From Methanoculleus sp. UBA374 (GTDB lineage: Archaea; Halobacteriota; Methanomicrobia; Methanomicrobiales; Methanoculleaceae), in assembly GCA_002508705.1 (NCBI GenBank), contig DAYL01000006.1, forward strand, positions 1-11,735: a DNA stretch of 11,735 nt, read 5' to 3'. Each line of letters opens with the position of its first letter. Within the stretch, counting starts at the first letter, position 1. Positions 5,687 through 11,735 of this stretch are shown here, piece after piece. The notes beneath the pieces were generated by a model. It had not been told where the DNA came from, made no database searches, and worked only from the letters and a program-made list of their open reading frames with translations. The position numbers and the translations under genes are program-made.

Positions 5687-6220
5687 CTATAACTCCCGCA
5701 CGATCGGTGCGACCAGGTCCCGGAACTCCCTGCGATCACGCGATGTGTCCCAGACACCGGTTTCATTCTCCGCCCGTGTGATGATCATCGTCTCCGGCCG
5801 GTCCTCGAGATCCAGAAAGAATATTGCCTCGTTTACAATGATCTCCTTCGGCGATCCGTCGACGATGTAACTCGTCTCGCATGTTGTTGAAACCGGGAAA
5901 TGCATCGCGACGTAGGTGGCGTTCCGTTTCATGGCGTCCAGTTCCTCCCGGGAGAACCCTGTCTTATACTGGGCAGAGATACACCGGATCTGCTCACGGC
6001 ACTCCGCTTCGAGGGCAGAATATCGCGGGTCTTCCGGATAGAGGAGGGTACTCCCGCCCCCGCGAGCGTGGACTTCAATGAACGAAATCTTCTCCCGGGG
6101 GGCGTCCGTCGGCCGGGCCGTCTGGTTCTCCGGGACCGTTTCCGGCAGCACCGGTGCGGCAACCAGGATCAGTGCAGCTGCGGCGGCACAGGCGATGACA
6201 ATATACAAGATCTTCTTCAT
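5687..6220 (-). CDS. Small membrane-anchored extracytoplasmic protein, unknown function
   Basis: A 177-residue protein with an N-terminal hydrophobic segment (about residues 4-24, ILYIVIACAAAAALILVAAP) that is a signal anchor or signal peptide, then a Pro/Thr-rich linker. The outer domain has three Cys, sequons NQT, NAT and NET, and mixed helix and beta segments such as STLLYPEDPRYSALEAEC and EAIFFLDLEDRPETMIITRAENETG. The second part looks like a four-stranded sheet. No family recognised. GGAG lies about 8 nt before the ATG at 6220; the gap to the upstream stop is 37 bp, so it is in the same operon. Its stop is about 50 bp before L3. Confidence 0.8.
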   Translation of the reverse strand: MKKILYIVIACAAAAALILVAAPVLPETVPENQTARPTDAPREKISFIEVHARGGGSTLLYPEDPRYSALEAECREQIRCISAQYKTGFSREELDAMKRNATYVAMHFPVSTTCETSYIVDGSPKEIIVNEAIFFLDLEDRPETMIITRAENETGVWDTSRDRREFRDLVAPIVREL

Positions 6221-6257
6221 GGACTTGCTCCAAAAAAGGAAAGGAGGCCGGGAGCGG

Positions 6258-7226
6258 TCACTTGACCGCCGGGATCTCCTCCCTGAACTCGGGAGACGCA
6301 GGGACGTAGCGGACGAAAGTGGTCTCCTCCCCGGTCTCGTCCTGCACCTTGCCCGTGAAGATGTAGACCGGGACAAGATGGGAGGGCTCCCTCGTCGCCG
6401 TGGCCTCGTAGTAGCCGAGTTCGATCCCGGCGATATCCGCGCTCCGGCCCTCCGCCACTCCGGCGGCTTTCAACTCTTCAAGTGCCTCCTCCGGCGTTAC
6501 GATCGCCACCTCCTTCTCCGGGGCGTAGTCCCTCCAGAGTCTGTAGACGTTCAGGATATCCCCGCCGCCGCCGATCTCGACCGTCAGTTTCGAACCGACA
6601 ACCGGCCGGCCGTCGATCGTGCGGGAGTAGGAGACCGAAATCTCCTCGTAGGCGGTGCCGATCCTCTCGCCCTTCTCGTTGTATCTCGCGATCTCTTGAT
6701 GATCGACGCCGGACGGCGTTGCATCGGGGGGCAGCAGCCCCGTCTTCTCCAGGTACTCCGTCGCGAGCCGAACCGCTTCATCGTCCGAGGGGAGGGTCTC
6801 CGGCAGATCCTTGTCGTTCGGGTTCATCCAGCGGGGGATATCGATCAGGACGACGCGCCCCGACTTCAGATGAACCTCCAGCGAGTAGGGGTCGTCGGAG
6901 AGCACCAGTTGATCCTGAGATTCGCGTACCGTCCCTTCGAGGCCCATCTTCTCCGCCATCGAGGAGACGAGTTCCGTCGTGACCTCCGGCTTCACCACCC
7001 GATACAGGACAACCGCTTCAGGAGTCGACGGGAACGCAACGGAGACGGTGCAGGTGAGGTTTGCGGCACCCGCCGATTTCATGCCGCCCGGCAGGTCGGA
7101 ATGGTTCCCCGGAAGAGGATCGGCAGGCGTGCGGCCGTCTCCGAGAAGCAGGGGTATGCCGGCGGCGCAGATGACTCCCAGCAGCGCCAGGATACCAATA
7201 CTTACCCAGATCAGTTTTGTGTTCAT
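6258..7226 (-). CDS. Membrane-anchored protein with PepSY/FTP-like domain
   Basis: A 322-residue protein. A hydrophobic segment at residues 5-28 anchors it or acts as a signal peptide. About residues 55-130 form an alpha/beta domain ending EVHLKSGRVVLIDIPRW. Residues 195-232 read SVSYSRTIDGRPVVGSKLT then VEIGGGGDILNVYRLW, the pattern of PepSY and thermolysin-propeptide (FTP) domains and of YycI-like regulators, which inhibit or modulate proteases. PEEALEELKAAG follows, and a final beta region reads HLVPVYIFTGKV. GAGGTGATC lies 2 nt before the ATG and overlaps the upstream stop (gap 9 bp), so it is translationally coupled to the caspase-like protein at 7236-7994. An inhibitor or chaperone role for that protein is conceivable but is only inference. 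Confidence 0.8.
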   Translation of the reverse strand: MNTKLIWVSIGILALLGVICAAGIPLLLGDGRTPADPLPGNHSDLPGGMKSAGAANLTCTVSVAFPSTPEAVVLYRVVKPEVTTELVSSMAEKMGLEGTVRESQDQLVLSDDPYSLEVHLKSGRVVLIDIPRWMNPNDKDLPETLPSDDEAVRLATEYLEKTGLLPPDATPSGVDHQEIARYNEKGERIGTAYEEISVSYSRTIDGRPVVGSKLTVEIGGGGDILNVYRLWRDYAPEKEVAIVTPEEALEELKAAGVAEGRSADIAGIELGYYEATATREPSHLVPVYIFTGKVQDETGEETTFVRYVPASPEFREEIPAVK

Positions 7227-7235
7227 AGGATCACC

Positions 7236-7994
7236 TCAGCACTGATACTTGCTGTAGAGGAACGACGTTCCGGGCGCCCCCTGGCTCCCGTGGCCGTAGA
7301 CATAGTCGGACCAGCATCTGTCGCGGGCAAGGGCCGCCGCATACGTGGTCGAAGGTTCGGTGTCTTTCGCCGCCACGAACCACGCCGTGGTGATCGGCTG
7401 GACGGTCCACGTGCCGACCAGCCGGTGTACGAAGACGGAACCCCTGTCCGTGACATCGTAACAATTCGTATGGAACCCGGTCATCGAGTGCAGGCCATCG
7501 AATGCGCTGTACCAGTTTGTGTGCCGGTCTTCACGCAGAACACGGCAGGCGTCGAGAGTGATCCAGTCCATCTGCGTATTTCCCCACAAAGCGTCGTTGT
7601 AATGCAGTTTGAAATCGTCCTGGCTGGTACCAAACGCAAATCCTGAACCGTCATCGTATCCGTGGCCTGAAAAAAACGCGAAATGCGCCTTATCCGCGTA
7701 AATATAATCTATACCGTTCCCGGACTTGCTTGGATCTTTCCAGTGTCTTTCCAGGGCCTGACCATCGCCATAGATATAGTTGCCCCACCAGGATGAGTCA
7801 CCACCGAGCTGGTAGTAAAACCCCTGCGCGTTTTCATCATTGTGGTCCAGGTCTCTAAAATCCGGGTTACTGCTGTAATTGTTCACCCACTCTGCGTAAC
7901 AGTAATAATACGCGCCCGCAGGCCCCACCACGGCGCTTGCCAGCAGCACGCCTACGAGTAGAGGGAGGAGCCGTATCTTGACTTTTTGTTTCAT
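7236..7994 (-). CDS. Secreted DUF6345-like protein with caspase-like His/Cys pair
   Basis: A 252-residue protein, first gene behind leader L4. It has a signal peptide (residues 1-28, core LLPLLVGVLLASAVVGPAGA). The mature part contains FAFFSGHGYDDGSG (H111, G112) after a strand, then DWITLDACRVL (C150) after another strand. This strand-SGHG and strand-DAC arrangement is the signature of clan CD cysteine peptidases (caspases, gingipains). I recall the same arrangement in DUF6345-family proteins, but the assignment needs a profile search. Activity is unproven. Trp and Tyr are frequent, and a second HG (YVYGHGSQG, about 233-239) lies near the C-terminus. GGAGGT is 7 nt before the ATG at 7994; an ATG at 7998 is out of frame. 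It is followed at 9 bp by the PepSY-like gene. Confidence 0.85.
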   Translation of the reverse strand: MKQKVKIRLLPLLVGVLLASAVVGPAGAYYYCYAEWVNNYSSNPDFRDLDHNDENAQGFYYQLGGDSSWWGNYIYGDGQALERHWKDPSKSGNGIDYIYADKAHFAFFSGHGYDDGSGFAFGTSQDDFKLHYNDALWGNTQMDWITLDACRVLREDRHTNWYSAFDGLHSMTGFHTNCYDVTDRGSVFVHRLVGTWTVQPITTAWFVAAKDTEPSTTYAAALARDRCWSDYVYGHGSQGAPGTSFLYSKYQC

Positions 7995-8155
7995 TCATTC
8001 TACCTCCAAATTCACGTGCCGGAAAAAAGCAGAACCGCAACGGCTATCCCCGATGGGAGCCAACAGCCCTAATGTCCTCCGGGCACAGTATGGGAGTCCG
8101 GGTACAGTCCCCACGACCGGGCCGGACTCCCGTGGGATACCGCGTGCGGCTTCCC
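7995..8155 (-). promoter_or_regulatory. Structured 5' leader, copy L4
   Basis: Fourth leader copy. The dyad is imperfect here (GAAGCCGC-AC-GCGGTATC, 8153-8136). The long hairpin is intact but with different bases: GGGAGTCCGG pairs with CCGGACTCCC (5' arm 8122-8131, 3' arm 8092-8101, 20-nt loop). Compared with L1 and L2, a G-C pair has become A-U and a C-G pair has become U-A, which is compensatory change. The core (8031-8086) differs from L3 at only two positions. A TTTTTTCC stretch upstream of GGAGGT can pair weakly with it. The core segment TGCCCGGAGG can pair with TTTCCGGCA with one bulge. Confidence 0.74.
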
Positions 8156-8177
8156 CGATCGAGACGTCGACGTTCCT

Positions 8178-8192
8178 CCATATACCTTTTCT
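8178..8192 (-). promoter_or_regulatory. Archaeal BRE/TATA promoter of leader L4
   Basis: AGAAAA followed by GGTATATGG (8178-8186) on the minus strand, identical to L2. The palindrome ACGTCGACGT lies between this box and the expected start near 8155, as in L1. Confidence 0.65.
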
Positions 8193-8346
8193 GTGCCAAA
8201 CCCCTAATCGTCAGAGCGCCTGAAGGCTCCGGAACGGTGGAGACCGGCGGAACCGCCGGCATTTCAGCCTGGGGCCGCGGGATTTCCCCCAGGATGCCTG
8301 CGAGAGATGGCGTGCACGCGTTCTTTGCTGGCCGACCGCCTGGTCG
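8193..8346 (-). repeat. Inter-cassette spacer repeat with hairpin
   Basis: Non-coding stretch between the permease stop at 8347 and the promoter, a close copy of 3291-3440. It holds the minus-strand inverted repeat CCGGCGG-TT-CCGCCGG (8244-8259), 85-100 nt after the permease stop and 55-60 bp before the TATA box. The similarity to L2 weakens near 8275-8335 and returns at the permease end. I see no gene. Confidence 0.6.
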
Positions 8347-9489
8347 TCACCGGATATCTATCCGCATGAACTTCACGTATGCAGCGGCGAAGAATACGCA
8401 CGGCAGCGTGACGAGTGCAACGATGTTCGCCCATATTCTATCGAGAATTTCGTCCAGGCCAGGCTGTGTCTCCGGCGGCCCCTCGGTGAACGAGTAGGGA
8501 TTGTTGTCCATAGTCATGGCGATCTTCGGGTTGGTGACGGCCGTTGCGGCCTTCTGGTAGTTGACGTTCGGGGAGAGCAGCGAGATCAGCGACGACGCCG
8601 CGGCCCGCTTCTCCCAGTACGACTGCATCTCCCGCTCGTACTGCTTGAATTCTTCCGGATCGACATTCATCGCGGTGTACGGAGTTTCCTGGGCCCCGGC
8701 TGGCTGTTCGGGAGGCGGACCGGCAATCGTCTCGGCGGCCGTCCATCCGAAGATCGGTATCGCCGACGCGATGAGCAGAAAGACGATCAGCGTAAAGATA
8801 AGGGCCGTTCCGCTGTCCGGCGCGACGGTGGACATCAGGAGAGCCAGCGAGAAGTAGGTCAGAACAAATATCGTAGAGACCACGGCGAAGACCAGGATCG
8901 CACCCAGTTCGTCCATGGTGGGTACGATGCCCATAACGAGGAGGATGGCGACCGATACCGCGACCGTCGCACCGAGAGCGATTGCCAGGGCCAGAGCGCT
9001 GCCGAGTGCTTTTCCGTTCACGACCTCGTCCCGGTAGACCGGGTGAGAGAGGAGAATCTTGAGCGACCGGGTCTCTTTCTCTTTCGAGACGAGGTCGAAC
9101 CCCATGGCGATGCCGAGGAAGACCCCGAACATCACGAAGTAGTCGGCCATCTTCGTGAATACCAGCAGGGGCGACGGTTTCTCGGGCATATACCCCGGGG
9201 CGTCGGAGGAGACGGACTGCATCCGTTGTGCGTATGATGCGAGCATATCGCCGTACTGTTCCGCGCCGTCGTGGACGCCGATCGCGGAAATGATCAGGAA
9301 CAGCGCAAATATGCTGAGGAAGCGCCGGCTGGTCACCTGGTCGACGAACTCTTTCTGCAGCACGACGAAGAGGCCGGACGTCACGGGCCGCCGCCTCCGC
9401 CCGTATGTCTCGTCCCGGATGGCGGGGACCGGGTTTTCGGGGCGGCCCCGCATATCATCGGAGGATACCGGATTGTTGTCATTTTTCAT
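8347..9489 (-). CDS. ABC-2 type transporter permease (NosY-like)
   Basis: A 380-residue permease and the longest of the four. The first 40 residues are a polar, Arg-rich cytoplasmic tail (GRRRRPVTSG), then QKEFVDQVTSRRF and helix 1 (about 57-73). The motif FDLVSKEKETRSL followed by HPVYRDEVVNGKALG (131-163) marks the ABC-2 family. Four central helices follow to about 270. A long extracytoplasmic loop (about 270-345) is rich in Pro, Gln and Ala. The tail KFMRIDIR is the family ending. The ATG at 9489 is 15 bp after the TAATAA of the upstream permease, with only a weak GGA before it. It is last in the permease operon, and the L4 spacer follows. Confidence 0.9.
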   Translation of the reverse strand: MKNDNNPVSSDDMRGRPENPVPAIRDETYGRRRRPVTSGLFVVLQKEFVDQVTSRRFLSIFALFLIISAIGVHDGAEQYGDMLASYAQRMQSVSSDAPGYMPEKPSPLLVFTKMADYFVMFGVFLGIAMGFDLVSKEKETRSLKILLSHPVYRDEVVNGKALGSALALAIALGATVAVSVAILLVMGIVPTMDELGAILVFAVVSTIFVLTYFSLALLMSTVAPDSGTALIFTLIVFLLIASAIPIFGWTAAETIAGPPPEQPAGAQETPYTAMNVDPEEFKQYEREMQSYWEKRAAASSLISLLSPNVNYQKAATAVTNPKIAMTMDNNPYSFTEGPPETQPGLDEILDRIWANIVALVTLPCVFFAAAYVKFMRIDIR

Positions 9490-9504
9490 TCCTGAGTCGG
9501 ATTA

Positions 9505-10551
9505 TTATCGCAGGTCGATCCGCATGAACCGTGCATAGGCGACGGCGAGGAAGATCGCCGGGAACGCAACGAGACCGACGATATTCTGCCAGAACCGGCC
9601 CAGCACATCTTCGAGACCGGGTTTTTCCGCAACGGCTCCCCCGTCCCCGTCCCCGCCGCCGGAATGGAGGGACGTCAGCATCTGCACCATCGTCTCATAG
9701 TTGCCGTTGGGGCTGAGCGCCAGAATGGTGTTCTTGACGCCGTTGTACGCCGCGTAGCGGCTGCTCCGCTCCTCCAGGTACTGCTGCACCTCGTCCGGCG
9801 TGGGGTTGTCGCCGGGCCACGCCGGCGCCGGGTAGGAGCTGGCGGCGGAGTTTGCCGCATCTTCTGCAGCGACGGGCACAATCACCGAGAAGAGGATGAA
9901 GACCGCCATCGTCCAGGCGAGCGCCCGGCCGCCGTCTTCGCTGAACGCAGAGAAGGCAACGGCGACGCCGAAGTATGCGAGCAGGTAGAAGACCAGGGCG
10001 CCCCAGTAGAGCGCCATGATCGCCGCATCGTACGGCGTGACGGTAAGCCCGGCGACGAGCGCCCCGGCCAGCACCAGGAGGTACGGCACGGCGGATGCGA
10101 AGACCAGCACGGCGGTGCCGCCCACGGCCTTGCCGGTGATGACTTCGTCGCGATAGACCGGACGGGAGAGGAGCGTCCGGAGCGACCGGGTCGTACGTTC
10201 TCCCGAGATGAGGTCGAACCCCACGGCAATCGCAAGCAGCGGGCTGAAGAGGAGGAACGAGCGCCCCATGGTCCCGAGGATGATCCGCAGCACCGGCCAC
10301 GGGGGCGGAGAGGACACGAGCGGCGATGTAGTGAGGTGTTCGGAGTGCGCCGTCATCTCCAGAATGGCCAGATACTGCTCCATCTGGTGCGTGTAGCTGG
10401 CAAAGCCTTGCTCCAGGGCAAAGAGAGTCAGGATGCCGAGGAGCGCGAGCACCAGGAGGAACGTCCGGTCGGTGAGGTGGTCGGCAAACTCCTTTCGCGC
10501 GATGATCGCCACACGGGAGAGGTCGATTCTCATCGGCGCATCACCGGACAT
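9505..10551 (-). CDS. ABC-2 type transporter permease (NosY-like)
   Basis: A 348-residue permease. RKEFADHLTDRTF leads into helix 1 (about 30-50). The family motif is FDLISGERTTRSL then RPVYRDEVITGKAVGG (112-145); ISGER replaces the VSKEK or VSRER of the paralogues. Further helices follow to about 225, then an outer loop with PAPAWPGDNPTPDE and a Gly/Asp-rich stretch, and a last helix ending ARFMRIDLR. The start at 10551 overlaps the upstream gene by 11 bp and gives MSGD, matching the paralogues. ATG 10533, with GGTGATG 6 nt upstream, is a credible shorter start. The gene ends in two stop codons (TAATAA). Confidence 0.9.
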   Translation of the reverse strand: MSGDAPMRIDLSRVAIIARKEFADHLTDRTFLLVLALLGILTLFALEQGFASYTHQMEQYLAILEMTAHSEHLTTSPLVSSPPPWPVLRIILGTMGRSFLLFSPLLAIAVGFDLISGERTTRSLRTLLSRPVYRDEVITGKAVGGTAVLVFASAVPYLLVLAGALVAGLTVTPYDAAIMALYWGALVFYLLAYFGVAVAFSAFSEDGGRALAWTMAVFILFSVIVPVAAEDAANSAASSYPAPAWPGDNPTPDEVQQYLEERSSRYAAYNGVKNTILALSPNGNYETMVQMLTSLHSGGGDGDGGAVAEKPGLEDVLGRFWQNIVGLVAFPAIFLAVAYARFMRIDLR

Positions 10552-11560
10552 CCATCCTCTGGAACGCCAGGTAGGCTATCCCGAAGAGCACGAACGGCGC
10601 CGTGAAGAGCACCAGCGCGTTCTGCCAGAACCGCGCGAGGGCGTCCGTCGGGTGTGCGGTCCCGTCGTAGGGGAGGTGCGCTATGCGCCCTTCGAGGAAC
10701 TGGTAGGCGGTGAGCCGCGGTTCAAGGGCGCTCTTTGCAACCAGTTCGTAGTTCCACTGCGGGGAAAAGGCCGTTACGACGCTGTTCAGCAGGTCGAGCC
10801 GGGTCTGGTAGTCTCCCCGCTCGTCGGGGCTCGTGCCCAGAGGGGAACCCCCGACAACGACGTCCTTTGCAACCGCGCCCGCCGTCGGGACAAGGGCGGT
10901 AAAGATGAAGAACGCCACCAGCGCGCACAGGAACGCCTTCCCGGTCCGGGGGACCACCGTCGAGATCGTCAGGGCGAGGCTGAAGTAGAACGCCAGGAAC
11001 GCAACCGTTGCGAGCGCAAAGAGCAGGATCGAGACCAGGGCGTCGGTGTCGGGCACGATCCCGTCGACGAGGAGGATTCCCAGCGAGACGGCAAGCCCGG
11101 CGAAGACGAGCGTCGCCAGGGCGAGAAGTCCCCCCAGCGCCTTGCCGGTGATGATCTCGTCCCGGAAGACCGGCCGGACGAGGAGCAGTTTGAGCGAACC
11201 GCTCTGCCGCTCCCGCGAGACGAGGTCGAACCCCATGGCGATCGCCAGGATCGCCCCGGTGGTCGAGAGCGCACCGGGGAGACGGGAGTAGACGTCCGCG
11301 GCGCTCGGCGGGCTGGAACCGAACTCATCGACGATACCCCCGGGGTGGACGACGGGACCGGCGGCGTATGCCTCGGCCGTCGCGTGGTAGCCGCCGAGAC
11401 CCTCCTGGAACGGGAGGAGGCAGACCACGACGAGCAGGGCCGCAAAGACGAGAAACGTCCGGCTCGTCAGGTGGTCGGTAAGTTCCTTGCGGGCCACCGT
11501 CAGGAGGCCGCTTTCGGCCGACCGGTTGTTCCGGATTGGAGAGGTTTTGTCACCGTTCAT
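10541..11560 (-). CDS. ABC-2 type transporter permease (NosY-like)
   Basis: A 339-residue permease, first of the three-gene permease run. RKELTDHLTSRTF leads into helix 1 (about 34-52). The motif FDLVSRERQSGSL then RPVFRDEIITGKALGG lies at 111-144. Helices follow near 145-170, 175-200 and 205-225, then an outer loop containing SPQWNYELV, a pattern also seen as SPNVNYQKA and SPNGNYETM in the paralogues, and a last helix ending FQRMDVR. The ATG at 11560 has no strong Shine-Dalgarno. The stop overlaps the next start by 11 bp. The 80 bp before it contain a GC-rich hairpin and no visible TATA box, so transcription may come from the gene further right. Confidence 0.9.
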   Translation of the reverse strand: MNGDKTSPIRNNRSAESGLLTVARKELTDHLTSRTFLVFAALLVVVCLLPFQEGLGGYHATAEAYAAGPVVHPGGIVDEFGSSPPSAADVYSRLPGALSTTGAILAIAMGFDLVSRERQSGSLKLLLVRPVFRDEIITGKALGGLLALATLVFAGLAVSLGILLVDGIVPDTDALVSILLFALATVAFLAFYFSLALTISTVVPRTGKAFLCALVAFFIFTALVPTAGAVAKDVVVGGSPLGTSPDERGDYQTRLDLLNSVVTAFSPQWNYELVAKSALEPRLTAYQFLEGRIAHLPYDGTAHPTDALARFWQNALVLFTAPFVLFGIAYLAFQRMDVR

Positions 11561-11585
11561 GGTCTCGCGCTCTGGGGGGGGCGGA

Positions 11586-11616
11586 GGGGCCGCAGGTTAC
11601 GGGAAGCAGCGGCCCC
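11586..11616 (-). other. GC-rich hairpin between the partial gene and the first permease
   Basis: GGGGCCGC and GCGGCCCC form a perfect 8-bp inverted repeat (11586-11593 and 11609-11616) with a 15-nt loop. No T-run follows it on the minus strand (a run of eight C does, 11581-11574), so it is not a typical terminator. It may stabilise or separate mRNA segments. Confidence 0.4.
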
Positions 11617-11640
11617 GCACCAGACCCGCCGGTCGTCACA

Positions 11641-11735
11641 TTATGGCACTATGGTCCAGCCGTCCTGATTAAACCAACTCTTCGATACAACGCCGTTCTC
11701 GACCAATGCACGGTAACTCCGGGCCTGATACTGTC
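11641..11735 (-). CDS. C-terminal end of an unidentified gene (partial)
   Basis: The last 30 codons of a gene that enters from the right edge: QYQARSYRALVENG, then VVSKSWFNQDGWTIVP and TAA at 11643-11641. The codon choice and composition look coding, and no other minus frame stays open as far. The Trp-containing end suggests a folded, perhaps extracytoplasmic, domain. It does not resemble the C-terminus of an ABC ATPase. It ends 80 bp before the first permease. Function not recognisable from 30 residues. Confidence 0.55.
   Translation of the reverse strand, partial: QYQARSYRALVENGVVSKSWFNQDGWTIVP

Noticed and set aside
5685..5691. TTATAG on the minus strand as a TATA box for L3
   Set aside because: It overlaps the stop codon of the preceding gene, lacks the AGAAAA element found before the other three promoters, and does not align with their position.
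6078..7646. Long plus-strand open frame of 522 codons
   Set aside because: It runs antisense over three well-supported minus-strand genes with signal peptides, good Shine-Dalgarno sequences and coupled junctions. Its translation is rich in Arg, Gly and Asp without domain features, as expected for a high-GC shadow frame.
1..8260. CRISPR array or insertion sequence as explanation for the four repeats
   Set aside because: The copies are 2.4-3.1 kb apart with genes between. There is no transposase, no terminal inverted repeats bounding the unit and no visible target duplications. All copies sit in the same orientation before genes.
11574..11581. Run of eight G on the plus strand
   Set aside because: A homopolymer in a GC-rich spacer. 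It may be a phase-variable or error-prone site, but it lies outside any supported frame, so no function is claimed.
9664..11668. Long plus-strand open frames (313 and 411 codons) opposite the permeases
   Set aside because: They are charged, low-complexity translations antisense to clear six-helix permeases, hence shadow frames of high-GC coding DNA.

Overview
The window looks like a chromosomal piece of a methanogenic archaeon of the order Methanomicrobiales (Methanoculleus-like). This is inferred from the high GC of most genes, archaeal BRE/TATA promoters, Shine-Dalgarno sequences of the GGAGGT and GAGGTGATC type, many secreted proteins with N-glycosylation sequons, and ABC-2 permeases of an archaeal type. 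Every gene I can support is on the minus strand, so transcription runs from high to low coordinates. I see no rRNA, tRNA, CRISPR array or transposase.

Layout in transcription order. (1) 11735-8347: the 3' end of an unidentified gene, then three overlapping or tightly packed ABC-2 permease genes (10541-11560, 9505-10551, 8347-9489). (2) 8346-7995: an inter-cassette spacer with a promoter and a structured leader (L4). (3) 7994-3584: five cargo genes. They are a secreted protein with a caspase-like His/Cys pair (DUF6345-like), a membrane-anchored PepSY/FTP-like protein, a small anchored protein, a second leader copy without a promoter (L3), a Cys-rich protein with no visible signal peptide, and a secreted protein made of three 84-residue repeats. 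(4) 3533-3441: a frameshifted relic of a permease C-terminus. (5) 3440-3089: spacer, promoter and leader L2. (6) 3088-347: a secreted protein of unusually low GC, a small membrane protein, a secreted adhesion-like reading frame split by a frameshift, and a fourth complete permease. (7) 346-1: spacer, promoter and leader L1, whose start codon probably lies just outside the window.

The main finding is the repeated leader. Four copies carry a 56-nt core that aligns without gaps. It is preceded by a long hairpin whose stem changes in a compensating way between copies. It is followed by a pyrimidine-rich stretch that can pair either with the Shine-Dalgarno sequence or with a GGAGG inside the core. 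The core is nearly identical in front of unrelated genes (L3 and L4 differ at 2 of 56 positions), and in L3 it occurs inside an operon without its promoter. This fits a cis-acting RNA regulator (riboswitch-like or protein-binding leader), which I cannot assign to a known class.

The second theme is modular architecture. The unit 'permease 3' end - spacer - promoter - leader' recurs at 1-430, 3089-3533 and 7995-8440, with different cargo genes between. This suggests a cassette array that gains and loses envelope or secreted proteins by recombination in the repeated blocks. No ATPase for the permeases lies in the window. The function of the whole is unknown; export or envelope remodelling is only inferred from the permeases and signal peptides.
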